Source: Echiichthys vipera
Taxonomy: Eukaryota > Chordata > Actinopteri > Perciformes > Trachinidae
Length of the DNA stretch: 64,000 nucleotides
Direction of reading: 5' to 3'
Assembly (NCBI GenBank): GCA_963691815.1
Contig: OY829665.1
Span: 20,275,294 to 20,339,293 of the forward strand
The position numbers were made by a program, and so were the translations under genes. Numbering within the stretch: the first letter of the stretch is position 1; every line of letters begins with the position of its first letter. Shown here piece by piece: positions 34,813-48,300 of the stretch. The notes under the pieces were generated by a model. It did not search any database. It was not told the DNA's origin and saw only the letters and a program-made list of their open reading frames with translations.

Positions 34813-36240
34813 CAGATGAAATGTAAAAATTCATGATTAATATAAAAAATTAGAGCGAAAACAGAACATATAATGAAAAGGTGTGGGTTTATATATTTTA
34901 ATGTTGACTGTATCGAAACACAAGTGCCCTGTGGAGTTTACTTGTACACAAACTAAATGTTCTGTATGTTTACATTCAACCAAAATACAGTGTGCCTTAC
35001 TTGTGGTCTAACAATGTGTCAAAAAGTCAATTAGTTGAATAGTTTGAAATCATCGGCTGGACTGTGTATCCCATCGCCCAAGTGCCCATGCGTGCGTGAA
35101 CGCAAACACAAGACAAACTAAATGGGCTCTCACTCAAAAACAGGTCAAAAATGTACCTTTTTAAGAGAAAATCACAAATCACACCATGTGTTATATGCAA
35201 GAATCCCTCAAGAGAAAGGTTAACTGCAGTTCCTTCGTGCAAATTCTCAGTATGATTCACCCAAATCTTTGTATTATTGAATCAAAAGACTACTAATTGT
35301 CAGCCACTAGTCAGCTGTTTTGACAAATGCGCCTTTTTGCTTTTGGATCAGAAATGGAAGAGGGTTTTGTTCCCCCAGAGAAAATAGAGCCAAGACTTTC
35401 AGAGTTTCAGAGTGCTAGCTAACAGTGGGTGTATTAAATTAACAGCTCCTAACTGCTCTTCAATTAAACACACGCAGAACACTTTCAAGGGAGGAAAAGT
35501 AAAAACGTTGCGGGAGATGTGGTACTAATTTTGGGAGGCAGTAGCACTGACAGCATGACAGAGCACCAGTCCTGTCCATCATGGTCTCATTTGTTTACAG
35601 TAATTACAAGATATCCCAACAAATTAATTCACTTCATTAACAGCATTAGAACTGACGTCAGCCTACAACTCTGTGTCAGATCAGCTGTCTGTAGCTGTCA
35701 GAGAGCCGTTCACGAGTTTGTTTGAGCTAAAAAAACAAACAAAGTCTGCTCTGTCCCTTTAACCGACTCGTTCACGAGTGTTCGTGTGCCAGCAGTCAGC
35801 GATAGCAGGCGTGTTTCTCTGGGCTCCCCACGCTGTTTCTATTGTTGTATCCATCCTGTTCTCTCTTCACTCTCAATGCTGCCTTTTTACTCTACATGCA
35901 GTGTGGTTCAACAGCAGTTGCCTGTCTGTGTGTTCACTTGTCTGTGTGAGATAGAAAGAGTGAGAGCTTCTGGTTGGTTTTCCTGTATGTTTATGATTGT
36001 TCTTCTGAAATGAAAACAGTGAGACAAGGATTTTTTTTCCTATGTATGTGTTCTCCTATGTGTTAATCTGTTTGTTTGTCCTTCTCATATCTCTGTAGTT
36101 GGCCATTGCTGGATTGGGATGGTAACAACAAAATAATAATAACACCACCTTTTTCATCTCCCATGTCTGTGCTCTGAGGCAGAGGTTTAATTGATGCCTG
36201 ACTTTAGCCCCTCCAACACACAAACACACACTTACCCACG

Positions 36241-36273
36241 CACCCCCCCCCACCACCACCACCACCACCACCA
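36241..36273. repeat. C-run and (CAC)n trinucleotide repeat
   Basis: Eight C followed by about seven CAC/ACC units. The poly-His and poly-Trp open frames across it are artefacts. Confidence 0.9.
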
Positions 36274-39200
36274 ACATCCTCTCATGATCCCATCTGAGAC
36301 TGCAGCTTGCTTTCTTCCCCTTAAGAGGTTAAAAACCCAAACCGTCTGGGTGCCGCCTGCCGCACGCCTGAAGATACCAAAGCCAGGCTGCACGCTCAGC
36401 CTGCCTGTTGTCATGGCAACATCATCGCTCATCATCACGGCCTGTTTTCATTCAGATCCGTCCAGTCTGTGAAACTGATTGATTTCAGAAACCTGCTCGT
36501 CCATGAACCCTTATTGCTCAGTAACCCCCTGCGTGCTTGCTTGTTAGTTTTGAGGCAGTGATGCAAAGAAAAGGTTGTTGGAGCATCAGTAACAAACAAT
36601 CCATGTGCGCATGTCCCCTTAACTGTTTTCTTATAGCTGTCAAAGGTTATACACTGTGATGTGCTTTAGCCTATTTACTTTTTGCTCTTGTCTAACTAGA
36701 GCTACAGGTGTACAGGGGCCTGAGTGCCTCATCCCAAAGCGCCGTTGAATGATATTATGCAGAGTCTGAGGTTGTAGGAGGCCAGGAAATTAAGCTGATC
36801 CGCTGCAAACAGAGGGGAAGGCCTGGCTGAGTAAATGGAGTCTGACGTGTAAACAGCAGCAGACCTGATGCTGGGTGGGAGATGAGGGCAAATGGCTGCC
36901 TGAGCGTGGGCAGTGACGGTACGCCACTGGGCATGTTTGTAGCCGCTGCTGGTCACGTTAATCTGCCCCGCCAATCATCATCCTGCACTGCTGTGGTTGA
37001 CTGTAATAGCTCAGTGTACAGGAGTAGTGTAGAGGGCTGCAGCTCTGGGTCAGTGGGAGGTTAGTGTGAGGAAGACTTTCACATTTCCACCTTTGGTTCT
37101 GTTGTACATGAGATCTCTGCTTCTTGTTTCAACATTTGGTGGCGTATGTGTTGCTAAGCACCCCTTCCTGTAGTTTAGGTTTATAACTCCTCTGTAATGA
37201 AATGTGGTGTCTGTAATGTCTTCTTCACTGGCAGTGCACCGTGGTTTCTTTGGTTAGTTTCTCAAGCATTCTACTGACTGTAGAAAAATGTACATGTAAC
37301 GTCTGTGACATCACCCTTGGGGAAGGGGAAGTTTTGAATTTTCCATATATGTGTTCTTAGAAGTTACTATAGCCACTAAATCCAAACGTGGTCAGAGGGG
37401 AGAAACCCTGTGAGCAACTGAAGTGGTGCAAGCAGCAACCACCATAGCTGACACACCTGTCAACCAAGCAAACAATCACCTAAAATATTCTCTGTTTAAG
37501 CTTTGTACCCTTAATGGAACAATGGTTATCCAAAATGTCAACACATCAGACAGATGAGATGTAAAGGTAACTCCTAAGGTCTAAGGATGCACCGATATCA
37601 GCCAGACAACGATATGGGCCCATATTTGTCTTGTTGACTGCAATCGGCCTCGCAGCAAATAAGATGATATTCACTAGATGTAGTGAATATTGTATCACTG
37701 CAATATCCTCTGAATTGCATACATTTTTCACTAGTTTAATGTTGTGTGGAAAGAGAAGGGTTTTATTACAGGTTGTGTGTATGCTTGAATGTGTGCTCTT
37801 TCTAAGGTAGTGTAATGGAGGAGATAATGAAGGAGTTATTTTCCATAATTTTGATTTTAACACTTTAAATCTGTGTCGGCCCAGAATTTTACAATTGGTG
37901 CATCCCTCTAAAATCATACTAAACATAATCAGAAACACGGCATTTTTAAGTAAGTTAAGTAAACACATCGCAGCTCACCAGGAGCCATGTTTGTTGTGTC
38001 CTGCTTGTGGTCCCATTCTGTTAATTTATTTAGAAAATAAAGAGAATGTGGCAATATTCTGAAACTACTTCTTGTGGCAATTACAGAATACTGTCCAACG
38101 TTATTTTGTGTGGATAAAAGAACTTGATAGCAACTTAAGGGTAATTCCAGTTTATTACAACATGGATGTTGTCTTCAGAGGTTGGCCATGTTACTTGCGG
38201 AGATCTGAGAATGTGGTGTTTGGTAAAAAACAAAGCAGATGGGACAAAGAACACAAACAGTCAGATGATCAGATAACCTAACCCCCAGGTTAGTCAAATC
38301 TGTTTAGCTGAACTAATAGAGCCAAGTGTTATAATGTTCCTAGACTGCTGTAGACAGACATTTGCACTGATGGTTATCAATGACATTTTTGGTTCCTTGC
38401 CAGACTTTGACATCGCCATTCTGGGATGGCAGCAAACTGACCCAAGTTGTAATAAACATGAATTATCCTTGAAATTATATCGACTTGAACACTCAGCTGT
38501 AGTGGTTGCTGCTTGGTTTAGCCATTACAGAAACTGTTGTTCATGCTTTTGTGAAGATGATACAATGTACCATATCAATTTATGAAAATAGACTTTATTC
38601 ATATGATGATGTAGTACACATCCACCACCAACAAGAATGATGACGTGCAGGGATGTGTCTTTGTGTGCATACAAAAGAGAAAGCGAGAGGCCTGTTGGTT
38701 AGTTAATGAAGGAGACTTGTTCAGTATGCATGATTGGACCGTGCCTCACAGTTGCTCAGTATATACGGCATCCCATCAGGCCTTGCTATCTCTCTATCTG
38801 TCCGTCGATCTCACCCTCTTTCTCACTCTCTCCAGCGCGGAATGAAGAACATGCTCACTTCACGCTCTCTCTCTTGCAAAGGGACTTTTAAATTATTACG
38901 CAGTAAATTTAAAGTGCTAGATTTGACATAAATCATGACTTTGTTACTTTGAGGCCATAAACTGGGTCTCTATGACTGATTCCTGTCCTGATTCATGTGT
39001 GGTGTTTTTGGATGTTTGTCATAGTTGTAGAATATTCATAGGGTAATTAGAAATGTGTTTTAATAAAGAATAATGTTTGTATTAAATTTTTACATCTCAA
39101 AATCTTAGTCTTTGACATCCACCCTGCGTCATTTGGTTATAAATACACAATAATCATTGTGTTTAACCTCATAAAAAGGAGAGAAGCCGGAGGGATGACG

Positions 39201-39625
39201 TACCGACACCTTTTAAGGATAAAGAAGTAATGGATCGTGGGTAACCATTGCTATGGAGATCACTTTGTCCTTGATGGAATAGCTAGCAAAAGGCAGGTAA
39301 AAAAGCTTGCCTCTGTCAAGTTCAGTTTTGCAAATTAGTGACAATACCAGTCGGCATGATACACACTGGATTATGAATAAAGCATTTTGAAGCATGAGTG
39401 CATGTTTGACTTTCCATGACGGCAGCGCTCCTCTTTGTCTCATTTACGGTTTCTACAGGTGTTAATTCAATAGAGCATCTGACAAGTGGTGCATTTGTTA
39501 ACTCAAGCCCACCCAACCGCCAACAATATCCAGGCTGGGTTTCTACAGGTGCACGCATTCAAAAACAAAAACAAAACAGCATGTGGATTTGTCATCAGAT
39601 CATGTTAAGTGTTAAAATGGTAAAA

Positions 39626-39665
39626 TGTGTGTGTGTGTGTGTGTGTGTGTGTACGTGTGTGTGTG

Positions 39666-39713
<48 letters not shown>
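39626..39713. repeat. (GT)n microsatellite
   Basis: About 88 bases of GT repeats with short interruptions (TACG, TTTG). Confidence 0.96.
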
Positions 39714-39714
<1 letters not shown>

Positions 39715-40691
39715 TGGAAATGTGTGAGAAGAGAGTTCTCGGTGTGACAGACACCTCAAAATGGAAGACATGGTGCATGGTTTTGACAAAATGCATATGA
39801 CTCAACGTTAGCCAAATTGGGCGAGCCTTATTTCTCAATTTGAAAACAGAAATTGATGTCACCCTGAGTGAGGATTGCAAGGAGTGCTGCCAAAACTGGA
39901 AGGGTTCAATGAGGAGAGGGGTCTTGTTCTTTGATATCCTCTTCAGCAGGAGAACATAGCTGCTGAATACTGGATTATATCGTAGATAGATATGTTTCAG
40001 TCAGAAGTGCACTTAGGAATGGGTTAGATAAGAGTTAAGTGTCATGCATTTATGGATGTGATGGCATGCATGCTAAAGGTGTGCTCCAACCGTCTTCAGT
40101 GCACTGGCTGTCGAAGACCAGGAGGGGCCCGAAGTTGCCCGGAGCTCCGTGAGCTATAACAGACGTGCCCTTTGTTTGGGCTTAATGCTGAATAATTAAT
40201 GCTCATCAATTCACTCTAAAAGATTGAGCTCTTCCCAAGGGCAATGGATTTACTGAAAGTTCTTTTCTCTGGCACCATTTGAACAACCCTAATGCTCGCA
40301 TATTAAAAGGTAATTAATAAATCAGGATTTCAGGCCCTAGTTGGCTGATTTACAGAGTCAGCATCAATTCAATGAGACCAAGTTCAGTTTGGGTTTCAGC
40401 ATTTTAAACCTCTATGTTTCCAATATTTCCTTTAAATCTCTGAAATAGCTTCAAAATGTTCACATTGCTCAGTGTTTTTCAGAATCAAATATATAGCTGC
40501 TGCAGTTGATTGAATCAGAAGATGACATGTTGTGATTTTTTTTAAGTCCACCCTTGTAATTTTGATATGTTAGACGAGATTGAGACAGTAAGTACTGTTT
40601 TTTGTGTGTGACTCAGTGGTCTAAATTAAAGACATTTAAAGAACTAATACAATTATTTATTATATATAAGGAGTGTTACCATTCGATTTAC

Positions 40692-40889
40692 TAGTGATGT
40701 CCAAATGAAGCTTCATGAAGCATTATTTGTACTTGTTGACCCCACCAGATGGAGCTCTTGGTTTTAAGAAAAGGGCTCAATGAATGGTGATTCAATGTGT
40801 TTTCAACCCTTTGTTAAACAGAGAGCTCCCTCTAGTGGACTCAGAAAATACTAAAAAATGCCTCATGAAGCTACATTTGAACATCACTA
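40692..40889. mobile_element. Palindromic hAT-like MITE, copy 2
   Basis: It begins TAGTGATGTCCAAATGAAGC and ends CATTTGAACATCACTA. Compared with the copies at 26961 and 62833 it is inserted in the opposite orientation. The flanks no longer show a clear 8-bp duplication, suggesting an older insertion. Confidence 0.8.
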
Positions 40890-41360
40890 ATTATCACACC
40901 TTCAATTTCATCCATATATCCTGTCACACATTCTTCATGAACAGATTATATCTGCTCAGAAGTCTCGTGGAACCGTAGATGTGGATGTTCAAACCTTTTC
41001 ATGTACTGTAAATTGATCTTGAATTGAAATGTTTTGTCAATTCTGTTTCCAAGGTCAAGAAAGAACTGTCACACACCAAGGTCAACATCTGACTGAATTT
41101 GGTTGACAAATGCATACTTGCTAACACTCCAGATTTTTGCAGGTTCTACCTATTTTAAAACCTCTCGCTAATGCCACGATTTCATATTGCTATGAGTACA
41201 AATCAAATTAATGTTTCTGTGTGGGATATGTGTTTCCTGATTAGATTGGAGGACAGTATGAGCTCCTTCAAACACGCCGAATTACAAACTGGCTTTTTGA
41301 CTGTTAGAAGAGTCACTAGAAGAGCTACTAGACTAGTCTCTAGAACAGTTGCACAATTAA

Positions 41361-41912
41361 GGCCCTGTTTGCATGACAAAGCTTGCAGTTGAAAACAACA
41401 AAATATTTTATCAGATGTGCCTTTTGTTTAGACAGCAACAGCGTTTTTGGGGCTTAAAAACGCAAAAAAGTGAAACCACCCTCCAGAGTTGACATCTTAA
41501 TAACGCTCCACCATTGTGTTTCCTCGTAAAGGGGTAAAAACGCTGGCTCAGGTAGTGTACGTGTTAAAGTAACTTCCATGTGCAGAGTACAGGTAACCAA
41601 CAACAAACATGTGGGACTATTTCCATCAGTCGGACATTCAAGTGTCCTGGGTGGGAGCCGAGGCGATGGGAGGCCGCAGATCCCTGTCGTGCTGTATGGT
41701 GTCCTGCTCTCTGCTATTAGGGAGAGACGTAGAAGGAAGTTTCTACACATGCACGAGCTTTGGGTGGTGTTGTGTGGCAGTGCTGTGTGGCACTTAGCCA
41801 CCTGATGTGCAGATTTCCCCCAAAAGAAGCTTGTCTAAACACGTAATAAAAAATGTGAACGCATCGGCACTTTCGCGTTTCCTTTCTAGATCATCTTCGT
41901 CTAAACAGGGCC
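41361..41912. mobile_element. DNA-transposon-like element with GGCCCTGTTT termini
   Basis: GGCCCTGTTT at 41361-41370 is matched by its reverse complement AAACAGGGCC at 41903-41912. The distance is about 550 bp. This terminus is common among fish non-autonomous elements by my recollection. Open frames on both strands at 41454-41805 lie inside and show no protein family. Confidence 0.5.
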
Positions 41913-42093
41913 TAAATCATTCAAGTTAGCTGGAGCACTTATCCGGAAGTATCCATCTCAGCTGGCAGAAGTCTCTAGTTCGTCTGTTAGTGATTTGCGC
42001 ATTGCAAATATGTCAATGGGCACTGCAGTTAGTCCGTCGACTGGGTGGGTGGGTTAATAAAAAATAATATTCTGATTGACAGCAGATTATAGC

Positions 42094-42373
42094 CTGGAAA
42101 TCCAGACCCACACCTAGAATTGTCTGGCAATAGATAGACCTTCTCAACTCAATAGGCGGCACCAACGCATGTATTTCAAAATACCATTGCACTCAATTGG
42201 ACAGCAGTACAACCTACTACGACCAATGTGCAGCCATCTTAGTTGTTTACTATCATGACTTCGATGGCGCTAAACTGTCATAATCTGGTTCGCCCACCCA
42301 TAACGGCTCCAACGGTTCGTGCCCAGAGGCAGCCCCAATTGAAATTTCCTAGCGGTGGTTCTGGATTTACAGG
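42094..42373. mobile_element. Foldback element with CCTGGAAATCCAGA termini
   Basis: CCTGGAAATCCAGACCCAC at the left end is matched in inverted orientation by GTGGTTCTGGATTTACAGG at the right end. The element spans about 280 bp. A target duplication was not clear. Confidence 0.55.
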
Positions 42374-45300
42374 GTGGGTAAAATAATATGACGTTAAGGA
42401 AAATATTAATTCCATTTTATATATACGTCAGAGAGTAGAGCTGCTGTCCACAGCTACAGCAGACAGCTGACCATTATTTGTCAGGCAAATCCGTTGGCGT
42501 CCCATTCAGAGAGACGATGTAAGCGCATTTATGCACCAGGAAGAAGATGTCCGCTGCTCAGAAGACACTGACATGGGGGACTGGGATGTCAATACAAGTG
42601 CGGGTCTCTGAAGCAGAGAAAATAATTAATTTGGGTGGGTGGTGGCTGGATTATTTAAGATTACAAGCAGATTTGAATGGTGTCAGCCCTCATCTGTGCA
42701 TCAGTAGTACCTGCTCTAGGGGCACAATAGTGCAGAAGTAATGCTGATCATCTGGTTATTTTTAGATGCAGTAGTTAAACTTTTTTGGCCTCATGAGCCA
42801 CTGAGCAGCTTTCACAGAAATGAATGGGGCCCCACCTCCAACGCTGTATCCAGTTCTCTTAATACATCCATGGATTGTCCTTTCATTTTCCAGAGTTCAT
42901 ATGAGAAAATAGCTATGATGTATCATAATGTATGAGAAAATCCAATTCTCCATTCATGCTTATTAAAAATAACTGTGAAATAAAATAAAAAAATGCTTCA
43001 TTATCAAGCTAGGACCAGGTTTCTTCTCTTAGATGAAAAAAAAAATTACTGTCCGTCTACCTCCTCTGTCTAGGGTTTAATATCCTATCACTTGGCAACT
43101 GAAAGCTGAAACAATCTAATAAAAATCCATAGTCTTCAGACCTTTAAGCCACGGAGTAAGTATTGAGGAAACACTTTCCCACTGCTTAGATTAACTCACA
43201 TTTGGTAGGAACGCACCCACTGAGCCTTGCAGACTCCACAGGCAAAAGGTCAGGCCACATTTTCAGAGAGGTGTTTACTGAATCCTACACGGCATCTCAT
43301 TTATCTGCCAACGCTCACATTTATAGCATGGTAAGCTCTTGGGTGACAGCTCAACCTTCGACTGCACTCCTAGCCACAGATGAAGGGTGAGGCTGCAAAC
43401 TCCAAATGTCACACCAGCAAGAAAATGACAGGGGAGCAATGTGCACAGAACAAGTTGTTATCTGATAATAATGGTGACTAGTTGCGGGCTGACTTTCTTT
43501 GACAGCTTTGGTTGCAATAGAAGCTGTAAAATGTGTCAATTTCTCTGTCCCTACAAAGCGAGGCATGGTAATGAACTGTTGCCCTGCTAACCTGTGTGAT
43601 GCTAAATGCACACCTGGATACCCTGCTGGATCGACCTCTGCTTTTCAGCTCTGTCTTCCAATCACTGACACTGGTTCGAACACCCAAGCTTTCGAGAGGA
43701 TCCACTGTTTAATGCAGCCATATCTGAGCAAGCAGGGCTCAATTGTAGGACATGTGGTGCCAAATCAACACACCGAGAAACAGAGGTGGACAGAGCAAGA
43801 GACACCCAGTAAGACAGAAAGACTATCATGGCTGCAGTGTGAACTGTATTCAAAAAATGTTTGAATGTTTGTCTTGTGATGTTTAACATTTTTTGTGTTG
43901 TCAAAAAAGTCCCATGACAAGTCCACAATCAACAGTGAATGTATCTACTAACAAGTACTGTGTGTGTATAAAAGCCTGATATATATTATTCCTCTGTGCC
44001 AAAGAGCTCCATTGTTGTTCAAATCTATTAAAAACACTACAATGAGCCACACTGTTGCACTGGGTGACATGTTCCTTCATTACCATGAACACACACACTG
44101 TAGTTGATTTAAAATCAGTCCAACATACACCGTCCTGCTGCTATAAGTACTACAGCACCAAATGTGCATTATTCTGCTGAGGAAAATAGTCCCCAACAAC
44201 TGCACGATTTCCTCCTGTTTGAAAAAGATTTGCTTACTGATATCTCTATCTTTATCTTTTAAGCTGCATGCTGCTCTATTTTGCTTCATGACGAGATTAC
44301 AGGAGGTGGATAGCAGCGGCCTGTGTAGCCTTCAGATGCCATCACAGAGCCCTGCATCAACATTACTGTGGGATAACGCAGTGGTAGGAGCTTGCTATCT
44401 GAAAACACCTGTCTGACTTCCTGTGTGTTGTCACTGGTCTCAGTCGTTGACCGCAGTGGCATACAGGGCTATAAAAACTGGCCAAAACTGATGTTTGAAT
44501 ATTCATATAGGTTTGAACGTATTCAAATATCTATTTTTGCGCATTATATCCATAAGAGGGCAATCCAAACCAAATAAGAGACATTACTACTTGTAAAGGT
44601 TTATTTATTTCAACATAAATGTCTTTCAAAAGATCAACATACCTACACATCACAATAGAAACAAAGAAAATAGTGTCCTAGAGAGTAAAACTTAATTTAA
44701 AGACTGTAGAAATGTAATTTTTCAAAGGTGGCAGTAATGTAGTGCGCACTTATATAATCATATCCGCCACAGTAGATATGAGATGCGGCTGTAAAATCAT
44801 TAAGATGTTTGTGAATCTGACGAGGGGCTGAGCACAACAGGGTAACCAGTTGGTGTGGAAACCAGTAGGGTTGTAACACCGGCCTCCACGCTCACAAGCT
44901 TCGACCGGGCCTGCAACCGTTTTTTAATTTACATTTATTAGCTCTGCGTGTGTGAGTGTGGGCTGTGGACATTTAAGTTTCCCTGGTCATTTTGATTTTA
45001 CATTCTCGCATTGGGTTCATCATTTGTGTATCAAACCTTCCAGAGCATCATATGACAGTGTTGAATACTGTTAATGCATACTTAAAGGTCAACAGTGAAC
45101 TAGTCAGCTAATTTGCAAATCCAATTCATAACTTTGTGATAAATAATTGTTGTTGTTTCAACCAAATCCTGTGTTGTAATTACAAGGGTGATACTTTTTG
45201 GATAAATATAAAATAGGTCAAAGTGAGCTTTTATTTCAAAGGGGAAGTACCAAATTCTGTGTTTACTTCTTAAACGTTATGGGAGGCGCCGGCAAGTTAT

Positions 45301-48300
45301 TTTACATCACTATCACAGTTATCACAGTTATCACAGGTAGCGCCATCTCCAGACAAACTCAGGCCCTGTCCCCCTGTACTACAACACCGCATTTTTTTCA
45401 ATATTTCCTGGCTACATGGAACTGGTGTTACACTTGATTTGATTTTCATTTAAACTTGTACACTTATGTGAATTCTGTAAGACATGAAAACAAAACAACA
45501 AAATGTAAAAAAAAAAAAAAATGTCCTGCTCAGTGTATTTTCACAGAAAAACTCACATTTCATTAAGCCGATTCAGGCAGTGGCCTGTAGACCTCCAATT
45601 AAAGTGCACAGCACATGACCAGAGTGGTTTCAAGACCAGAGGGGTGTTGTGTGTGTACAGCTACAGTAGTATGAAAGTTCCTTATTATTAATATGTGTAT
45701 GTTAAAAATTTGAATCCCGTTTATATCCCCATTTTTTCAAAATGTATCATTAATCTGTTTACATATTTTTCTGTAACTCTTTAATACTCTTTGTATCCAA
45801 ATTATGTAACGGTGTTGCATGTATTCCTTTACTCCTCAAGCCTGAATGTGGTAATGACGGCTCTGCCAGCCTGATATCAACTGCAGACCGTAACTGAAGC
45901 CTTTAGAATGTTTTCTCTTGGAAAGAAAAGTTAACTGTACAAAGGGTCACTGCCCCGTCGCCGCCCTCTGATACATAAACACAGTCAGACAAGTGGAGCT
46001 CTGATAAACTTTTGTGTAGCTTTACAAATTTCCTCAAGATGAAAGTTTGCTAGAGGTGAAAGTATTGAGGATGAGGGGATTTGATTAAAATACACAAAAA
46101 ATAGTAAATAACGACTCAGCTAATACAGAAATCTTCTGTCAGTTGTGAGGAGACTTTCGGTTTCCTTTGCTGATGAACCTTTAACAGAACGTGAACTTGC
46201 AGCTTGTTTGTTTTCAAGCATTGTTGGGTAGAAATCATGCTCTGCTGAACAATCCTCCTCACGGTTCACACAATGACGTGCAGGCCGTTTTGGCATACAG
46301 TATGCTGTATTAATTTTATTTTCTAAATGCTACTATAAATATTCACGTTGAAAACATTGCACCAAATACTTATCAATAGTCAGATCATGTCTTTGTTACT
46401 TTTTGAATAAGGGATATTACATTAAAATGGTCTTATTGGTTTACACTGAGGTAATTCTATTCAGCTATGACAACCTACAGTAGTTTCTGTGGGCAATAGA
46501 TGCAACAAATATTGGCATTGTCATTTAACATGTTTTTATTATATTTTTCTTGCATTTGTTCATGAAATTATTGAAAAACTTAAGATAATTTTCAGTTAAT
46601 CGGTTCCATAAAGCAAGTTCAGCATAGTTCAAGCTCAGTTACTATGGCAACTTATGCTGGCAAACTAGCCTGGTCCAGAGCGGGCTAACTTTCAGGCAAA
46701 GACCAAGTTGTTGCTTAACCAGAATTCCCTGAGCTGATGGGAAAGAGATGATTTTACCACTATTTTGCCATGCTGCCACTCAAACTAGCCATTCCCTGAA
46801 TGATGCAGAACTTTAAAGGTGCCCTGTGTAACTTTCAGAACACCCTTGTTATTAGCAACACCAGTGGACTTTAAGTAGTAACTGTAGGCAGCATTCTGAT
46901 GCTCACATACTCGCTGACTGAACATGATTGATCAGCATCATGTTGATAGAAAACTGTAAAAATGATTCACAGTCATATTTAAACTAACTCTAGCTTGCTG
47001 TTTGCAAATCATTCCGTCAGCCAACGCCACAAAGAAACCGACGGCAAATCCATGCAGAGCCACAGCCAGCTGCCCAACCTAAGCTTAGGTTACGGTGAGC
47101 TACAGTACCATCAGTGAGCCAGCTATTTAACGTAAGCCCGCTAGCCATAACTTAGACAATGCATGGATCCGACATTGCTTGCTTTATAACGTAAGCTAAA
47201 ATAGCCACAATATGTCAGTGTTGTGTTTACAGCTTGTTCAGCTACACCCAAGTTTTAGCTTGTAACGCATTATAATACAATAAAACAATCAATTAATAAG
47301 TCATTCAGTCAATTATCAAGTCAATCAACTAAGAAAGTTTTCCTTTGTTGCAACTCTTTAGCAAATAAAAAAGTAACTATATGAACAGTATATAATAACC
47401 CTAACATATCTGAATCCAGAAAGTGTATTTTGGCTGCATTATTTAAATGAAAAAAAACAAAAAACGATCTTTTTTTCTTTTTTTTTAAACCAGCATCAAT
47501 TTAGGTGGGTGTAATAGTTTTCTATCGTTATAGTTTTCAAATGGTTGATATCTCGTTCTTGCCTAAAGTCCTCATATTAAGAAGTAACTTTCAGCGCATG
47601 ATTGTGGTGAGCAGAGCCTGCAGACAAGGACACTGTGTGCTGAACATATTAAATAAAGAATATACCACAGATTTATTTATAATACAAGCGTGACATGGTT
47701 CTCTCTTCACACTGCAGTATGTGGCCGCAGTACAACTCAGCCTTTGGTGTCAGCTGGAAGTAGGAACATTGTTAGGGTAGACGAGATGATCTCTTTAAAT
47801 AATGTTTCATGTTTTAATGGCAGAAAATCATACAACAATGTCCGACAGTCAGTTTTTTTTCACCCAAATTTTTGATTTAATATATATATATATTTGGATA
47901 AAAACGATTAATTTCTTGTTCTGTTGAATTGGCTTTGTGGATCAACTGATGAGAAAGTGTGCTGACCCCAACCCTGCAGTGCAGCGAAGGATGCTTTGTC
48001 TGTTTGAGGCTTCTTCAATGGTTCGCTGATACTGACCTGCCAGAACCAATCCTATTAGTTATTCTTGGCTGGATTCAGGATTCAGATTCAGAGGAGCCCT
48101 CCTTTCCTGCGTCCCCCTCCTTTTCACCCGGCTTGCAGGCAGAAGGATATTCATGGCTGGGTGCGTTTGCTCTTCAGTAAGAACCACAAGGGGTTTTCTG
48201 GTACAAAGATAGAGTCCTGTCTCTTAAGGAAGAGGCTAAAGAGCCCACGCCTGAGGAAATCTCTCCTCACTGTATGTTTGCAACAACGCTCAAAGCTGTT

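Noticed and set aside
37546..37968. 140-codon minus-strand open frame
   Set aside because: AT-rich sequence with repeat-like phrases (GATGCACCGATATCAG, GGTGCATCCCT); no recognisable protein.
41454..41805. 115-codon minus-strand and 75-codon + strand frames
   Set aside because: They lie inside an element with GGCCCTGTTT termini and overlap each other; no domain was seen.
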